A DNA stretch of 64,000 nucleotides from Gonapodya prolifera JEL478 (lineage: Eukaryota; Monoblepharomycota; Monoblepharidomycetes; Monoblepharidales; Gonapodyaceae): the NCBI GenBank assembly GCA_001574975.1, contig KQ965803.1:127831-191830 (forward strand), in the 5' to 3' direction. This document shows positions 35,289 to 46,355 of the stretch, one piece after another. Numbering within the stretch: the first letter of the stretch is position 1; the number at the start of each line of letters is the position of its first letter. A model generated the notes under the pieces. It was not told where the DNA came from. It made no database searches and was given only the letters and a program-made list of their open reading frames with translations. The translations under genes and the position numbers were made by a program.

Positions 35289-37099
35289 TTACGCAGTAAC
35301 TGACGCTTTGGCTTTCCGAGCTCCGACGAGAACAAGAATTGACACCGCTGAATAATTCGCGAGATAAGGATGAAGGACGACCCCCGTTTAACAGAACACC
35401 ATAACCCACCGTACTGGAACAGAATCTCCTTGGCCATGAACAAAAACGCCGCGGTGAGGACGGATTGGAGGAGCTTGGACTCGATACCCTTGTACAATCC
35501 AATGATGCCCTCAGTGCGGATGATCTTGCGGAATCCGTCCGCAATGGAGTTGTAGCGGGAGTTCTCGTCGGTACCCTGTCGCAACTGCATCCGCGATTTG
35601 ATCACACTAGTTGGAGTACGAGGGATTCGAAAACTATTGTTGGAACGAGAGGTCGTTTTCGAATCCGAGGGGTTACGTCTCACATGTAAGGGTACGTGAT
35701 GGACGTGGCGGCGAGTTTGCTAATGGCGCCGAGCAAGAAGAAGTCAAAGTTGCTCAGCTTGCGCGTTGCTTCGAGTTTCGCCTTGACCTGCTCGAAGACA
35801 GTGTACTGTCCGTTCGTAGGGAGTGGAGCGGGCATGAAGTCAGGGACGAAGAACTTGAGCTCCCGAAGGTGCAGTAAAACTTTACCTGAATGATCGGGTT
35901 GATGACCAAAATCAGCGCGGGAACCAGACCCCGGAAGAACTCCTTGGGTCCGTCGTTCTTGAGGATGTCCATGGCAGCTTGGAACACCCCCTTGGACTTT
36001 GCCTTGTCGTCGCCCGAGGTGGACTTAGTGCTCGCCCGGGTATTGATCACCCAGATGGGGTTGGTGATGGTGGCAGTGGCGGCACCTCGAGACAACGATT
36101 AGGGTGTCAAGCTCCTCGTCACGCTGGGGAGGATTTCCTCGTACGCTCACCTGCGACCGCTCCCGCAAGCATGCTCTCCAGCGCGGTCATAGGCCGGGCC
36201 TTTCCGGCGGCTCGGACTGCCGCCTTTTCGAACGCGGCCTTCACAGCTGTAGCACTGCGTCAGCGAACACGATCGCGACAACCCTCACTAACGCAGCGTC
36301 CCACCAACCTTCATAGAAGTAGTAGTAGACTCCGTTGGTAATAGCGATACCAAAGATGGCCGAGTCGATCCCACTGTAGGCACGCGGTGTCGTTCAACTA
36401 TGGTGCGGGTGCGTGCGCATGTTCCGCCACGACCACCCGACTCACGCGTAGAAGCCCGGCAGACCCTCCTCCTTGAGAATCTTCTGCGCGATCGCAAGCT
36501 GCCCTCCAGCGCCGGCAGTCTTGTCTCGCGAGACCTGGTTCCGGGTCGACAGGGTGAAGAGCGGGTCTACCACACAACGGGGAGCGTCAGAACGGTCCCC
36601 GGCGGGGAGGATGAACTCGCGCAGGGGTACTCACATGTAAGAGCCATGGAGACAATGCCGCCTCCGGCGCCTAAGGGGTTACAGGAGTAGGGGGTGTAAA
36701 CGGAACCGGAAACACCATCAAGCACCGTCCGCGAACGCGCCCGGCTCCAACCCGCGCACAATCGCCCCCTTTGGCCTACTCATCCCGAGGCCACGAATTG
36801 CCACGCGCCGGTAGGAGTTCCCCGTGGGGATGAGTCAGCGTTCCGCCTTCAATTCCTCCGCGAGACTCTCCGCCCGCCTTTGTTCCATGCTCCACGCGTG
36901 CACGCATCCCCGCCCGTCCCCGGTCATTGCTCGCCGTTGTCCGTCCCATCCAGCATGCAGGGGGAGATGTTGCCCGCGGAGCCCTACTGACACCCTCCAC
37001 GCTTCCGACACGACACACAACGATCCGCGCCTTCCCGCCGCGACCCTCCCGCGTTCTGAAGGGCTCACCTGCAAGCGCGTGTGCCACGTTGTCGCTCAT
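35289..37099 (-). CDS. Mitochondrial-carrier-family protein, peroxisomal adenine-nucleotide type
   Basis: Nine exons: 37069..37099, 36635..36670, 36446..36566, 36309..36373, 36151..36246, 35886..36085, 35684..35805, 35410..35606, 35289..35347; 308 residues, the normal carrier length. Three carrier repeats are visible through their signatures YPLFTLSTRNQ, NPIWVINTR and YPYIVIKSRMQ, each followed by the second half-motif (e.g. EGLPGFYAGI, GPKEFFRGL, EGIIGLYKGI). NPIWVxNTR in repeat 2 and the loose first repeat are typical of peroxisomal carriers of the PMP34/Ant1/PMP47 group, which import ATP or CoA-type nucleotides. The substrate is inferred from that resemblance. The first intron (398 nt) is unusually long and GC-rich. 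It is followed downstream by the kinase gene on the same strand, with a 200-bp gap. Confidence 0.88.
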
Positions 37100-37189
37100 G
37101 TGTGCGTGTGTTGTGATGCGGGTGTGTGGTGAAGCGGGATGGTGCAAACACTTTTCCCGGAATACAACCGCTGGCGGGTGTGCCTCAAG

Positions 37190-37335
37190 TGCTTGAAAAA
37201 TCACGTGCGAATTCGGGAGGTGGAAGTGCGCCCGTTATTGGACGGTAGACAGATGTGTTTCCCATAGCATTATTAATCTCGTTCGGGAAACCTCTGAGGT
37301 ACACCGCCGGACGAACTCTACGGTGTATGGTTGGA
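37190..37335 (+). repeat. Diverged direct repeat, left copy
   Basis: Shares blocks with 41480..41640 in the same order and orientation: TCACGTGCGAA, GGTGGAAGT..GCCCGT, TCGT(T)CGGGAAACCTCT, and a CTCTACGG(T/C)G block. By eye about two thirds of bases agree. No coding frame is common to both copies. It flanks the MFS relics on the left. Confidence 0.6.
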
Positions 37336-37499
37336 CCTTGTTGTCCCGCCCGCGCGGTGTTTTTCGTTGATGCGGTTGGGGCGAAAACTCATCGATGATA
37401 TTGGAATAGGGACATCTGTGAGTGCTGGCTGGTCGTGACTTTTCTCTATCACGACTCTGAGGAGCATGCATGCTTGACCTGATGTTTGCTTCATTGATC

Positions 37500-37860
37500 A
37501 CAATTTGACAGATTCAAGGAGCCGATGTGAAGTAAGACTAGATCGACCGACTTTCGCAATGCGGCAAAAGTTGTATTCAATTCGTTTACAGTTGTCAAGG
37601 AGCTGTCGAGCCTCAACTTCATTGGTGCGAGCCGGCTCCCCCCCTCCACAATAATGCTGACCACAAAGTCAACGCAACCGCCTTTTCGCTTCAGCTGGGT
37701 GGTCATTCTCAAAGTTTGCTGTGGCAATCTTCGGCATTGCCGTAAGTGACGTCGATCCCCGCGGCACCATCTTCTCCCACACACTCCACTCAGCGCCAAA
37801 CTATCCTTTGTCACCGACACCAGGGAGCCCATCCAACGATCTGTTACTGCCAGTGAGAAA
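37500..37860 (+). pseudogene. Relic of an MFS transporter tail
   Basis: Around 37690-37745 the plus strand reads FAVAIFGIAV followed by a GTAAGT, matching the counterpart at 40800-40850 in the full transporter copy (CGAVFGIA followed by GGTGAG). Downstream, SAKLSFV resembles TSKLSTFI of the larger copy. It is a short, heavily decayed second copy of the transporter's 3' region. Confidence 0.45.
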
Positions 37861-38343
37861 GGTGGCAGTGGACGACGCACCGTAGCAACCAAGCGTACTC
37901 ATACGCGATCACTTCACTAGCCACGTAAGAGCCCTGTATCGTACACTTGTCTTTGAAAATCGACTCCTGCTTTGCTTTGAAATAAGGGGCGTATTTGAAC
38001 AGGAGAGCGCATTGGCGTAAGAAGTGGTTCTGCGGCTGTCCGCCAGCCATTTCCATAAGGACGCATGGCTGCGGTGCTCAGCGGCGCCGCACTCTGGGGT
38101 GGGAGCAGCAGACAAAAAGAGGCAGGTGTCAGCGGCATTGCAACCCTTCCCATGGATCGCGCCTTCTGCACCGGTCTCCGCCAGAGCGCTAACGTTTTGT
38201 TCCTCAGGATCCACAATCCCCCGCTGGATTACCAGGCCCCAGCTTACCCGAAACTCGAAAATTGATCGTGAGCCGCAAAGAGAAATAAAGTCTCGTTTCA
38301 CTCGGGCAAGTCACGGTGGAATCCCAGATTCGAAAGCGGCATA
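37861..38343. other. Intergenic stretch, no gene recognised
   Basis: Frames on the minus strand (37909..38301) have no recognisable domain and overlap each other. No supported gene. Confidence 0.3.
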
Positions 38344-41151
38344 ATGGAATCCACAGCGTTGGACAACGCCAAGGAAAGCATCGCGGATTCAGTTACCCTC
38401 AATGCGAAGCAGGATTCCACCACCGCAGCGGCAGGCGCAAACCCGCGCCAGGCGGAGAATGGATTGGTCTACTCCCGCTTTCAGTTCTTAATGCTGTTTG
38501 TCGGTCTCTCTCGGTCTTCTTTTCGGCGGTAAGTCGGTATCTGCTTGGTACCAAGAATAATCCCTCGATAACTGATGTCATGTTTTGTCCTGCACAAATC
38601 AAATGTGCTGTTTCAGCTGGACCAAACAAGTGAGATGGCAACGTTTGGGGAACGTCACACATCAATGTAACATCTTGCACTATCAGTTGTCGCCGTCGCA
38701 ATACCTTCGATCGTTACTGATTTTCAGACCTTCTCTGGATTGGGTTGTATCGTGGGTAAATGCCTCTGCTTGCCATGTTCATCATCTGTTAATCATCTGT
38801 CTGCAATGCTCCTTTTTAGGGAACTGCATTCTTCCTCGCTTCAATACCACTGATACCAACTTACGGTAAGTCCAAGTCCCCTATCTCGCGTCCAAAAAAA
38901 TGCACTCACTCTCCTATGCTCCCATGCTAGATCCAATCTCTCCAGGGAAACTCGCCGACGTTTTTGGGCGCAAACCAGTCTTCATGGCAGGCATATTCAT
39001 CTTCGAGCTCGGGAGTCTCATTTGCCGGATCGCCCCAAATTTGAACACACTCCTCGTTGGACGAGCTGGTGCGAGGTAACGAGAAGTACCACTCTCGAAT
39101 TCTCACGCTCAAACTCTCGTCGACTTGCAGTTGCCGGCCTTGGAGGAGGCTATATCATACCGATGACGCTTGTCATCATTGCTGCTGTGGTTTCCCTTCG
39201 TGACCGGCCGCGGTATCAGGGACTCAATGGCGCCTGTTTCTCGGTGGCGAGCGTTGTCGGACCCTCAACGAGTCGTCAGCGGCCTGTGAATCCGTATATC
39301 GCGCAGCTGACACAAGACTCGCTAACAGTGGGAGGAGCTTTTACCGACCACCTTTCTTGGCGATGGTGAGTGTTTTCCACCACGTTCATTAGCGTCAACG
39401 GGCGATCGAGGACAATGGCCACAACATACAATTATTTGATACCGCGGTACACCAGGTGCTTTAATATCAATCTCCCATTTGGTGGCCTCGCCATGCTGGC
39501 CGTATGTCTTTTCCTCCGTCTGTCGCCGGTGAGCTTTCCGGTTAGGGACTGGGCACCCTGTGAACGATCACACCATTGCTGTTCGTCCTTTCGCAGATTA
39601 CGGGGAACATGAAAGAAAAGCTTGCCCATGCCGACTACACTGGTACATCCTGGCTAGCTGCGGGAACAGTTGTTCTCGTGTATGCACTGTCTGCGGGCGG
39701 TGTTGAGTAAGTCGGCTGTCAGCTTGGAGCAAGCATTTTTCCCTGACATCCTCACTTCCATATTCTAAGCTACGAGTGGAACTCCGCCTCCATAATCTCG
39801 ATGTTTGCTCTTTCAGCTGTATCCTTTGTGGTCATTGCACTCGTCGAAATTAATGTAAGTACTTCATTTGGTCCGCCCCTTGTCGATAATTCTACTTGTT
39901 TTTACCAAATCTAACATACGGCCGCGCATCGCAACTCATTTATTCTTAGCTTATCAAAACACCGTTGATTCCGTTTGAGCTATACAAGAACCGATTCGTC
40001 CTGGCCTGCTGGGGCTGCGCCTTCGTGAGTCCAACACGGCATCTCCACATCCTATCTAGCTCTGTTCTCATCAAAAGTGCACCATCCGCCGACCCAGTGT
40101 GTCGGTTTCTGCTTCTTATCCCTCTCGTACATTCCCATCTACTTTCAAGTCGTCAATGGCACACGGCAACCGTGGCTGGTATCCACACTATTCCTTTCAT
40201 CCTGAAGTAACGCTCCTTTTAGTGATAAGTGGGTTCCTTATTTCTGCCACGGGATTGACCGCGCCGTTTGGTTGGTGCTTGTGAGATAAAGTCCCCATGA
40301 TGAATGTGACGTTGATGTAGCCTTCCCGGCCGCCTTCTTAAGTCCATTTCGGCTCTGCTTGCACTGATACGTACCCGTTGATCATTAATTTTGATCGACT
40401 GGTTTTATTGCACGCCCGGCCCACGTCATTAGCCATCGGAGCCGGTCTCACTTCCACAATGACAGCTTCGAGTGGTATTGATAAGCAAATCGGATACTTG
40501 ATTATCACTGGAGTTGGGGTCGGGGCGTGTGTAAGTGATTGTTGTTGTTCGTGCAGATTAAGTAGTCGCGCAGGTGTCATTCTGCATTCAACTCGAGTAG
40601 ATGCAGAGCATTAACTTGAAGTGGGTTCTCCTCCCCCTGACGGACGGCATTGAGTTTCTCGTTTGCTGAAAACAACCCTGCTCCGCCTGCAGTGTGCAAG
40701 GTGCGGTCACGCCCCAACTCATCGCAATGGCGATTGGTGAGGTTGAGCCAGTTTCCAATTTGACACGGCTTGCGTTGGCTTACCATCTTGGCACCGTTAG
40801 CGGGGTGGTCGTTCTCGCAACTCTGTGGGGCTGTTTTCGGCATTGCCGGTGAGATTTGATAAAATCGCTCAAATCGTTTCGAGCGTGACGTGACCCTGAC
40901 CGACGTATCACCCTCCAGTGAACGGCACTGAATTCACCATCACACTTACCTCCAAGCTCTCGACTTTCATTTCCTCGACGGAACTCATCGAATTCGTCCA
41001 AAACAACCCGTCGGAGCCGCAACAGGCAGTTCTGTCCGGCGTTCTCCCCGAGTCCCTTCTTGATCCCATCATAGGGGCACATACAGACTTCCTCGCACTG
41101 GTCTTCCGAGCAGTAGTGGTGGCTGCATTGGTGTTGTTTTTGGCAAGGTGA
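38344..41151 (+). pseudogene. DHA2-type MFS transporter pseudogene
   Basis: The pieces spell a 14-helix drug:H+ antiporter family member in order. There is an acidic N terminus (from the ATG at 38344), then LDQTIVAVAIPSIVTDFQTF, the family motif A block GKLADVFGRKPVF, LLVGRAGA, GGYIIPMTLVIIAAVVSLRD, GGAFTDHLSWRW and CFNINLPFGGLAM, which is the GAFTxxxSWRWxFxIN signature. After these come DYEWNS, a cytoplasmic-loop TPLIPFELYKNR, YIPIYFQVVNG, VAGIHTIPFIL and a C-terminal TSKLSTFI segment. Short introns with good GT-AG ends separate many of them. The frame fails to join at several places, including the first exon within a CT-repeat, and near the YFQVVNG region. A stretch after SVVGP has no family counterpart. 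I read it as a gene decayed by small indels. Intact genes nearby show no such slips, so sequence error is unlikely to explain it all. Confidence 0.7.
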
Positions 41152-41479
41152 CTATTCTTGCATCGTCCCCATTTGTGAGTCAATAACTAAGCTTAACCCT
41201 GCCCCTACCTTGAGCTTCTTGCTGCACCGAGAAAGACTTAAGCGCAGGGAAGTGGTGTCGATCGTAGAGCACAAAGGCGCGGCATCAGTTTTGTGGCACT
41301 CGCCAGCAGTTTTGTTCATTGTCACGATTGGCGAAAGTACTCTCGCATAGGTGAACCAGTTTATCTATCTAAGCCAAAAATGCACTGAAATTCTTGATAT
41401 GATTTTGGTGATTTGAATTGTTGGGAGCGGGAGTTGGCGTTGTTGGATGGGATGAGTAAGTCAAGGCTTGAGAGACTAC

Positions 41480-41640
41480 TCACGTGCGAAATTGGGGAAG
41501 TGGAAGTAAGCCCGTCATCCTACGGTACAAAGATTTATTATTGTACCCAGCATTTATCCTCGTTTGGGAAACCTCTTGGTTACTTCGCCGAGGCACTCTA
41601 CGGCGGGCGGGTTGGGCCATGTTGCAGTCTGCCGCCGCCG
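41480..41640 (+). repeat. Diverged direct repeat, right copy
   Basis: Partner of 37190..37335 (see that entry). The two copies bracket both MFS relics in the same orientation, about 4.3 kb apart. Confidence 0.6.
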
Positions 41641-41878
41641 GGTGGCTTCGTCGGCGCGGTCTGACCCTCTTCGTTTGGCACCGCCATTTCTTTCCCATAG
41701 ACTTCCGATGCGTGAGTATGGTCCAACTCTAGTTGAGAAGGAAAAGCCACTGCACGTCAGTTCGAGTCGCCTCTTTCCTTGGATTGGAACCAGTGAAAGC
41801 AGCAGACGATGTTCGAGAGACAGACAATATGATTTGAAATTTTACATGAGACAGCGACTGCGACTGCGTATACACATT
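41641..41878. other. Intergenic stretch downstream of EF-1beta
   Basis: No supported gene. It contains the 3' flank of EF-1beta. Confidence 0.3.
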
Positions 41879-43448
41879 TTAGATTTTGTTGAACGCGGCA
41901 ACCTAACCGTGCACATCCACCAAAAATCATCAGCACACCACACCACCCGCCCCACACACAACCGCCACCCCCTTTCCACCACACTCACATCGACACTCTG
42001 GACGTGATCCTCGTCCTCCTGGATCTTATCCGTGAGATCGTCCATGCCGACCTTATCGTCCTCGACCACGCACGAGATCTGGAGCTTCTTGATGCCGAAC
42101 CCGACGGGGACGAGCTTGGACGCGCCCCAGACGAGACCGTCCATCTCGATCGCGCGCACGGCCGTCTCGAGTTCCTTCATGTCTGCACGGGGGTGGGGGG
42201 GTGGGGGGTGCTGATGAATGGGGTGCGCATGGATGAGAAAAGGTGAGGAGACGCTTACCGGTTTCGTCGTCCCAGGGCTTGACGTCGAGAAGGATAGAAG
42301 ACTTGGCGATCACGGCAACCTCTAATGAGACGTTCGTTCGTGGTGGGATCGAAAGCGAACAAAAACAATCCACGATCAGCACACACCCACACCTACACGC
42401 ACACACCCACCGCCCACCCCAACTCACTCGTCTTCTTCTTATCCTCGTACTCCTTGATCCTCTGCGCCTTGATGCGCTCAGCCTCCTCGTCAACCTCCTC
42501 GTCGTCGCCAAAGAGGTCAATCTCCTCCTCCTCCTCCTCCTCGGCGGGGGCGGCCTTGGCGGCGGCGGCGGCGGGAGCAGCGGCGCCGTTGGCGACGGGG
42601 TTGGGGCCGTATGCGGACGCGGCCTTTTTGGTTCCGGGGAGGCTGGTGGGTTGAATGATGGTGAGTTGGGATGTGAGATGAGGGAAAGAAAAGCCGGAGG
42701 ACGGAATCAAGCCTCGTGCTTCTTGCGCTCGCTGACTCTCGACGACTCCCGCTATCGACACTTAGCAATTGTCGCCTCGACAATCAACCCTTCGTCATTC
42801 TGGCGTCGGCCCTCATGCACGCCCCACCGCTCCGAACAAAAGACTCACGTGGACTTGGACTCGCCAAGGTGGGCAATGTGGTGGTACCACCTCCAAGCGT
42901 GGGGGTACTTGGCATCGTCGGGTGCCTTACCGACGGCCGCGAAGACGGCGACGTCGGCCTGGGTGGCGGTCCATCTTCGTCGTAGGAAGTACCAGGGTGT
43001 GGCAAGAAGAATAAGAAGAACGAGGTGAGTGAAAAGAGAAAAAACGACAGAGGGGAATGACAACGGCAAAGACAGGCGAATGAAACGGTGCATCCGGCGA
43101 CACGCATCAGATATCTTTTGATTGCCTTGAAATCACTATGCGGGGTGTCAGCCCCTCATAAACACGGACCAATGACAAGTGTATATCATCACAATGTGTC
43201 GCGCCCGTCTCGCCACCTGGGTGTGGCATACCTGTCCCAGCCATTGCATCAGCATCGATGCACGAGTGATGCGGAGTGCAATCGACCCTCGGATGGCATG
43301 CATTTCGCGTGGGGCAGAGACCGGGGAGAGGGGATGGGAAGGGGATGTGAATGGGAAGTGCGACTCACCCGTCGATGTACGACCTCAGCTCAAGCCATTC
43401 GTTGAGTGCCTGGAGACCTGCAGCGGCGGGGAGTTTGTCGAAGCCCAT
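41879..43448 (-). CDS. EFB1: Translation elongation factor 1-beta (eEF1B alpha subunit)
   Basis: This is the nucleotide exchange factor that reloads eEF1A with GTP. Six exons: 43369..43448, 42849..42974, 42428..42642, 42259..42321, 41989..42182, 41879..41902; 233 residues. The N-terminal GST-C-like helix region reads [16 protein letters not shown] and [16 protein letters not shown]. An Ala/Glu-rich linker includes [14 protein letters not shown], the classical phosphoacceptor region. The exchange domain follows with [40 protein letters not shown] and the invariant end SVDVAAFNKI. The last exon codes for only seven residues. Intron 1 is 394 nt, others are short. It is divergent from the helix-turn-helix gene at 43577. 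Identification is certain. Confidence 0.96.
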
Positions 43449-43576
43449 TGTATGCGAATGCGAGGGGTGAAGAAGCGGGAAGAAAAAGGTGCGAGAAGTG
43501 TGGCGCTGCGGTGCAAGGGCAGCTGCGGTCGCGTGTGCAAGGGAGGCCCGCACACAAAAAATCTCTTACCGCCACA
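43449..43576. promoter_or_regulatory. 128-bp bidirectional promoter between EF-1beta and the HTH gene
   Basis: Two start codons face outward across 128 bp. EF-1beta is expected to be highly expressed, so the neighbour may share its activity. No named element recognised. Confidence 0.5.
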
Positions 43577-44233
43577 ATGCCCAACAAGGAGGAGCGGCGG
43601 CGCATCATCCGCGCGTGCAAAATCCTGCGGCTCAAGGGCGACGTCAAGGTCGACGTGCTGGCAGAGGCGTTCGACGTGTGCCCAAAGACAATCTACAACT
43701 GGATCGACACAGACGAGGTCAAGCTGGCAGAGGACACCCCTGAGACAAGGGGCCGCAAGCGCAAGGGCGCAGACGGACTCGAGGAGAAGATCTGCGAGTG
43801 GATGCTCCAGGACCCGGCGCGCAGACAGTGCGACGCGGTCAAGTGGGTCGAGACAGAGTTTGGCGTCAAGATGACCCAGCAGAGCGTCAGCAACATCCTC
43901 AAGCGACATGACATTGCCAGAAAGAGACCCGCCCGCGCTGGTGGGGCAGGGTCGGCCTCTGGGCTGGGCGGGTTGGGCGGGTTGGGCGGGTTGGGTGAAG
44001 GTGCAGACGGACTGGACGGTCTTTCACCGCAGGGCATGGGCGTCATCGGCGTCGGTATGGACGGGGTGGGCGTCGGCGTCGGTGTCGGTGTCGGGGTGGC
44101 CGGTATTCAATCCGCAATGCAGCAGCACATGGAGCTCGGGGGCGCAAGTCTGGCTGGCATCCTCTCTGCCATGGCCACAAACGGGTTCCAGCTCGCGGAG
44201 GCGCCCAAAGTTGAGCCGGTCGAGAATGAGTGA
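43577..44233 (+). CDS. Helix-turn-helix protein, orphan
   Basis: A single exon of 218 residues. The first ~115 residues carry two HTH-like units: IIRACKILRLKGDVKVDVLA followed by DVCPKTIYNWI, then ICEWMLQDPARRQCDAVKW and MTQQSVSNILKRHDIARKR. Two linked HTH units (a CENP-B/psq-like arrangement) are typical of the DNA-binding region of Tc1/pogo-type transposases and of proteins derived from them. There is no DDE catalytic domain. The rest is low complexity: repeated LGG and VGVGVG units, then a helical QSAMQQHMELGGASLAGIL and an acidic end. It could be a DNA-binding protein of transposase origin or a plain regulator. The ATG at 43577 is the first after the EF-1beta promoter gap; the frame upstream of it overlaps that gene's first exon. 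Confidence 0.65.
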   Translation: MPNKEERRRIIRACKILRLKGDVKVDVLAEAFDVCPKTIYNWIDTDEVKLAEDTPETRGRKRKGADGLEEKICEWMLQDPARRQCDAVKWVETEFGVKMTQQSVSNILKRHDIARKRPARAGGAGSASGLGGLGGLGGLGEGADGLDGLSPQGMGVIGVGMDGVGVGVGVGVGVAGIQSAMQQHMELGGASLAGILSAMATNGFQLAEAPKVEPVENE

Positions 44234-44914
44234 AGTCGGTGAGTTTCGCAGTTGAGGCAGTCGGGGTGGGTGGAGGGTAGGGAGACGAGCCCGTCCGATT
44301 GTTAGAAGGAAGAACAGATTGGTGGACAGGTCGAAACAGACGACAGTCAAACGGAATCCAGACAAAAGCCTAGTCCGGGGGCTTGTGGGCGAAGTCGCAG
44401 GGAACAGGACCGGCGGATATCCGAGTGGAAAGATCAACGCGCACGAAAGCCATGGATGAGAAGAAACCCCCCAGTTCTAGGTCAATCGACACAAACGCGT
44501 GGACCTCATCTCACCACGTCCGTCCGTCCCTCCACAGCCTTCGCTCCAAACTCCCTCCTATCCACGCCTTACGCCCCCATCCTTCCTCCCACCTCGCCAC
44601 ACCACACCCACCACCCGCACACCACACCCCGTGTACTATACCTTTTCCGCTTTCCATCTTTCCATCTTTCCATCTTTCCACCGACGCCGACGCCAATGTT
44701 AATGTGCGGCCTCGAATAAGTGCTTCTGAACTTTGAATGTGAAATCCAGACTTTAAATATGGAATTTGAATTGTGATGCTACGAAGATGTGATTTTGAAC
44801 TTGGACACCTTAGCCTGTGCCAATTAAACCCCGCGTCGCACTAAGAAATCATTCAGTCCTTCAACAATGTACATATTAGAACAACAGTATAGGTCTCGCA
44901 CCCTTCCTTGTCTT
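44234..44914. other. Intergenic region with a short tandem repeat
   Basis: No gene recognised. An 8-base unit (tttccatc) is repeated about four times at 44651-44680. Confidence 0.6.
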
Positions 44915-45600
44915 GATGATAGACAGCTGTCTCGCCGACCCATACAACCCTTTCGCCCTACCCCACGGGTCCCACAAAATAACCACCTCGGGATCAATGT
45001 CCATCGAACCGTTTGGTAGCTTTACCTGGCTTCCCATTCAGGCGCACGACGACCACAACGTACCGCTGCCTGGCGCGTTTGGCAGCTTCGTATTGCCGCC
45101 GTGAGAGGTCCACAAAGTTGGTCGTGCCGAGGTCCACGACGCATTTCACCTTCAATGAGATCCACGACACGGTCGGTCCCGCTTTCGACAGAAACGAGAT
45201 CGAGCGCGTCGGCGTTGGCGTTGGCGTTGGGCTGCTGCGACCCCGCTACGACAATCTCGGTGGTGTCCGTCAGAAGACCCTGTATGCGGGGAGCCAAGTT
45301 CGCAACGAAACGCTACATGGATTTGGCGAGGTCCATGGCGGTCCTTCCACGGCTGCTGCGCGGCGGCAGAGTGGGGCCAGAAGGCATCGGGAGGCGAGGG
45401 GAGACGGTCGTGGGATTGTTGTGGTGTGGAGAGCGTCCTTTTGACGCAGGATTTCTTGGACGTCGACGGCGCATCTTGGATGGCCACTGAGGGGAAGGGT
45501 GTGGTAAGAGCAGGAGGCGGCGCGATGGGAGTAGAATGGGAATCGCGAAGGCCTACGTGGATGGATGAACGGGGAGAGTGTCCGTGGTCAGTCATGACTC
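44915..45600 (-). pseudogene. Nuclease-like family, copy A (fossil)
   Basis: This minus-strand copy carries a stretch with PD-(D/E)XK-like features: DALDLVSVESGTDR followed by an E-V-K-type strand and FVDLSRRQYEAAKRARQRY, a layout reminiscent of the C-terminal domain of NO VEIN/DUF3883 proteins. Upstream it has a segment ending in LAPRIQGLLT. It is broken, with several interruptions. Related sequence lies at 46060..46350 and 56500..56815. The family name and function are inference. Confidence 0.45.
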
Positions 45601-46059
45601 AGCAGTGTCTCTGGAATTTCAGCCGAGCGACGGGGAGAGTGGAAAACGGAGACACGGGGAAACGGCGGTCGGAGGCTGATTGGATGATAGATTTGTGAAG
45701 TGATTTGTGTTTCCCTTTGCGGGGTTGAAACTCCGAATTCGAATCGAATTTATAATGGAAAAGCTCATACCAACCAATTTCTTCTTTCTTCGAAACACAA
45801 AAGAGATTCAAGAATATTGCAATGTAGATACACGTGTTTTCGTGTGCTCTCTGTGAGGTTACATTCGCGCTTCCGTACAAGTACTGTCAACTTCAAGGCA
45901 AATGGTTGCAAATTTCAAAGCTTGCTATTTCGGATCTCCCAAGCAGGAAACGTATTATCCATTACCGAATCAAATGTGTATCACAGCTAAAACCATTATC
46001 CAGAAACCATCAAGCTCTCGCACAATCCATGGATTAAAACCAATGTCTGGCCCCGTTCT

Positions 46060-46350
46060 TTCCCTTAGTGATGTGGAGTCGTCTTCGATCCGCGTACAAT
46101 CCCGCCGCTCTGCCACATGGGTCCCTCAAAACTACAAAGTCGGGTCTGACGGATGTTGAGTCGGGAGTATGTCCGAGTCGTCCATTGAGTCGCACGACCA
46201 CCACAGTGTACCTCCCCTGGCACGTTTTGCCGTTTTGTATTGCCGTCGCGAGAGGTCAACGAAGTCTCTGCCGGGGTACTTGAGGCATTTGACTTCAGTG
46301 ATGTCGACAACGGCCGGTCCCCCTTTCAACAGAAACGAGATGGGACAGAA
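46060..46350 (-). pseudogene. Nuclease-like family, copy B (fossil, truncated)
   Basis: Nucleotide blocks match copy A, including the segment coding for FVDLSRRQY and the stretch for TGTTGAAAGNGGGAC-type flank, in the same orientation. The similarity ends close to the left arm of the inverted-repeat element at 46356, so the copy seems cut off there. It is broken or partial. Confidence 0.45.
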
Positions 46351-46355
46351 AATCG

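Noticed and set aside
37235-37892. Minus-strand frames over the MFS tail relic as real genes
   Set aside because: Homology to the transporter is on the plus strand; the minus frames have no family signature.
37190-41640. An LTR retrotransposon interpretation of the direct repeats
   Set aside because: The interior is an MFS transporter; no gag, protease or reverse transcriptase motif, primer-binding site or terminal TG..CA is visible.
43967-44095. GGTTGGGCG and GGCGTCGGTGTC repeats as a minisatellite element
   Set aside because: They encode LGG and VGV repeats within the intact HTH gene and are explained as low-complexity coding sequence.
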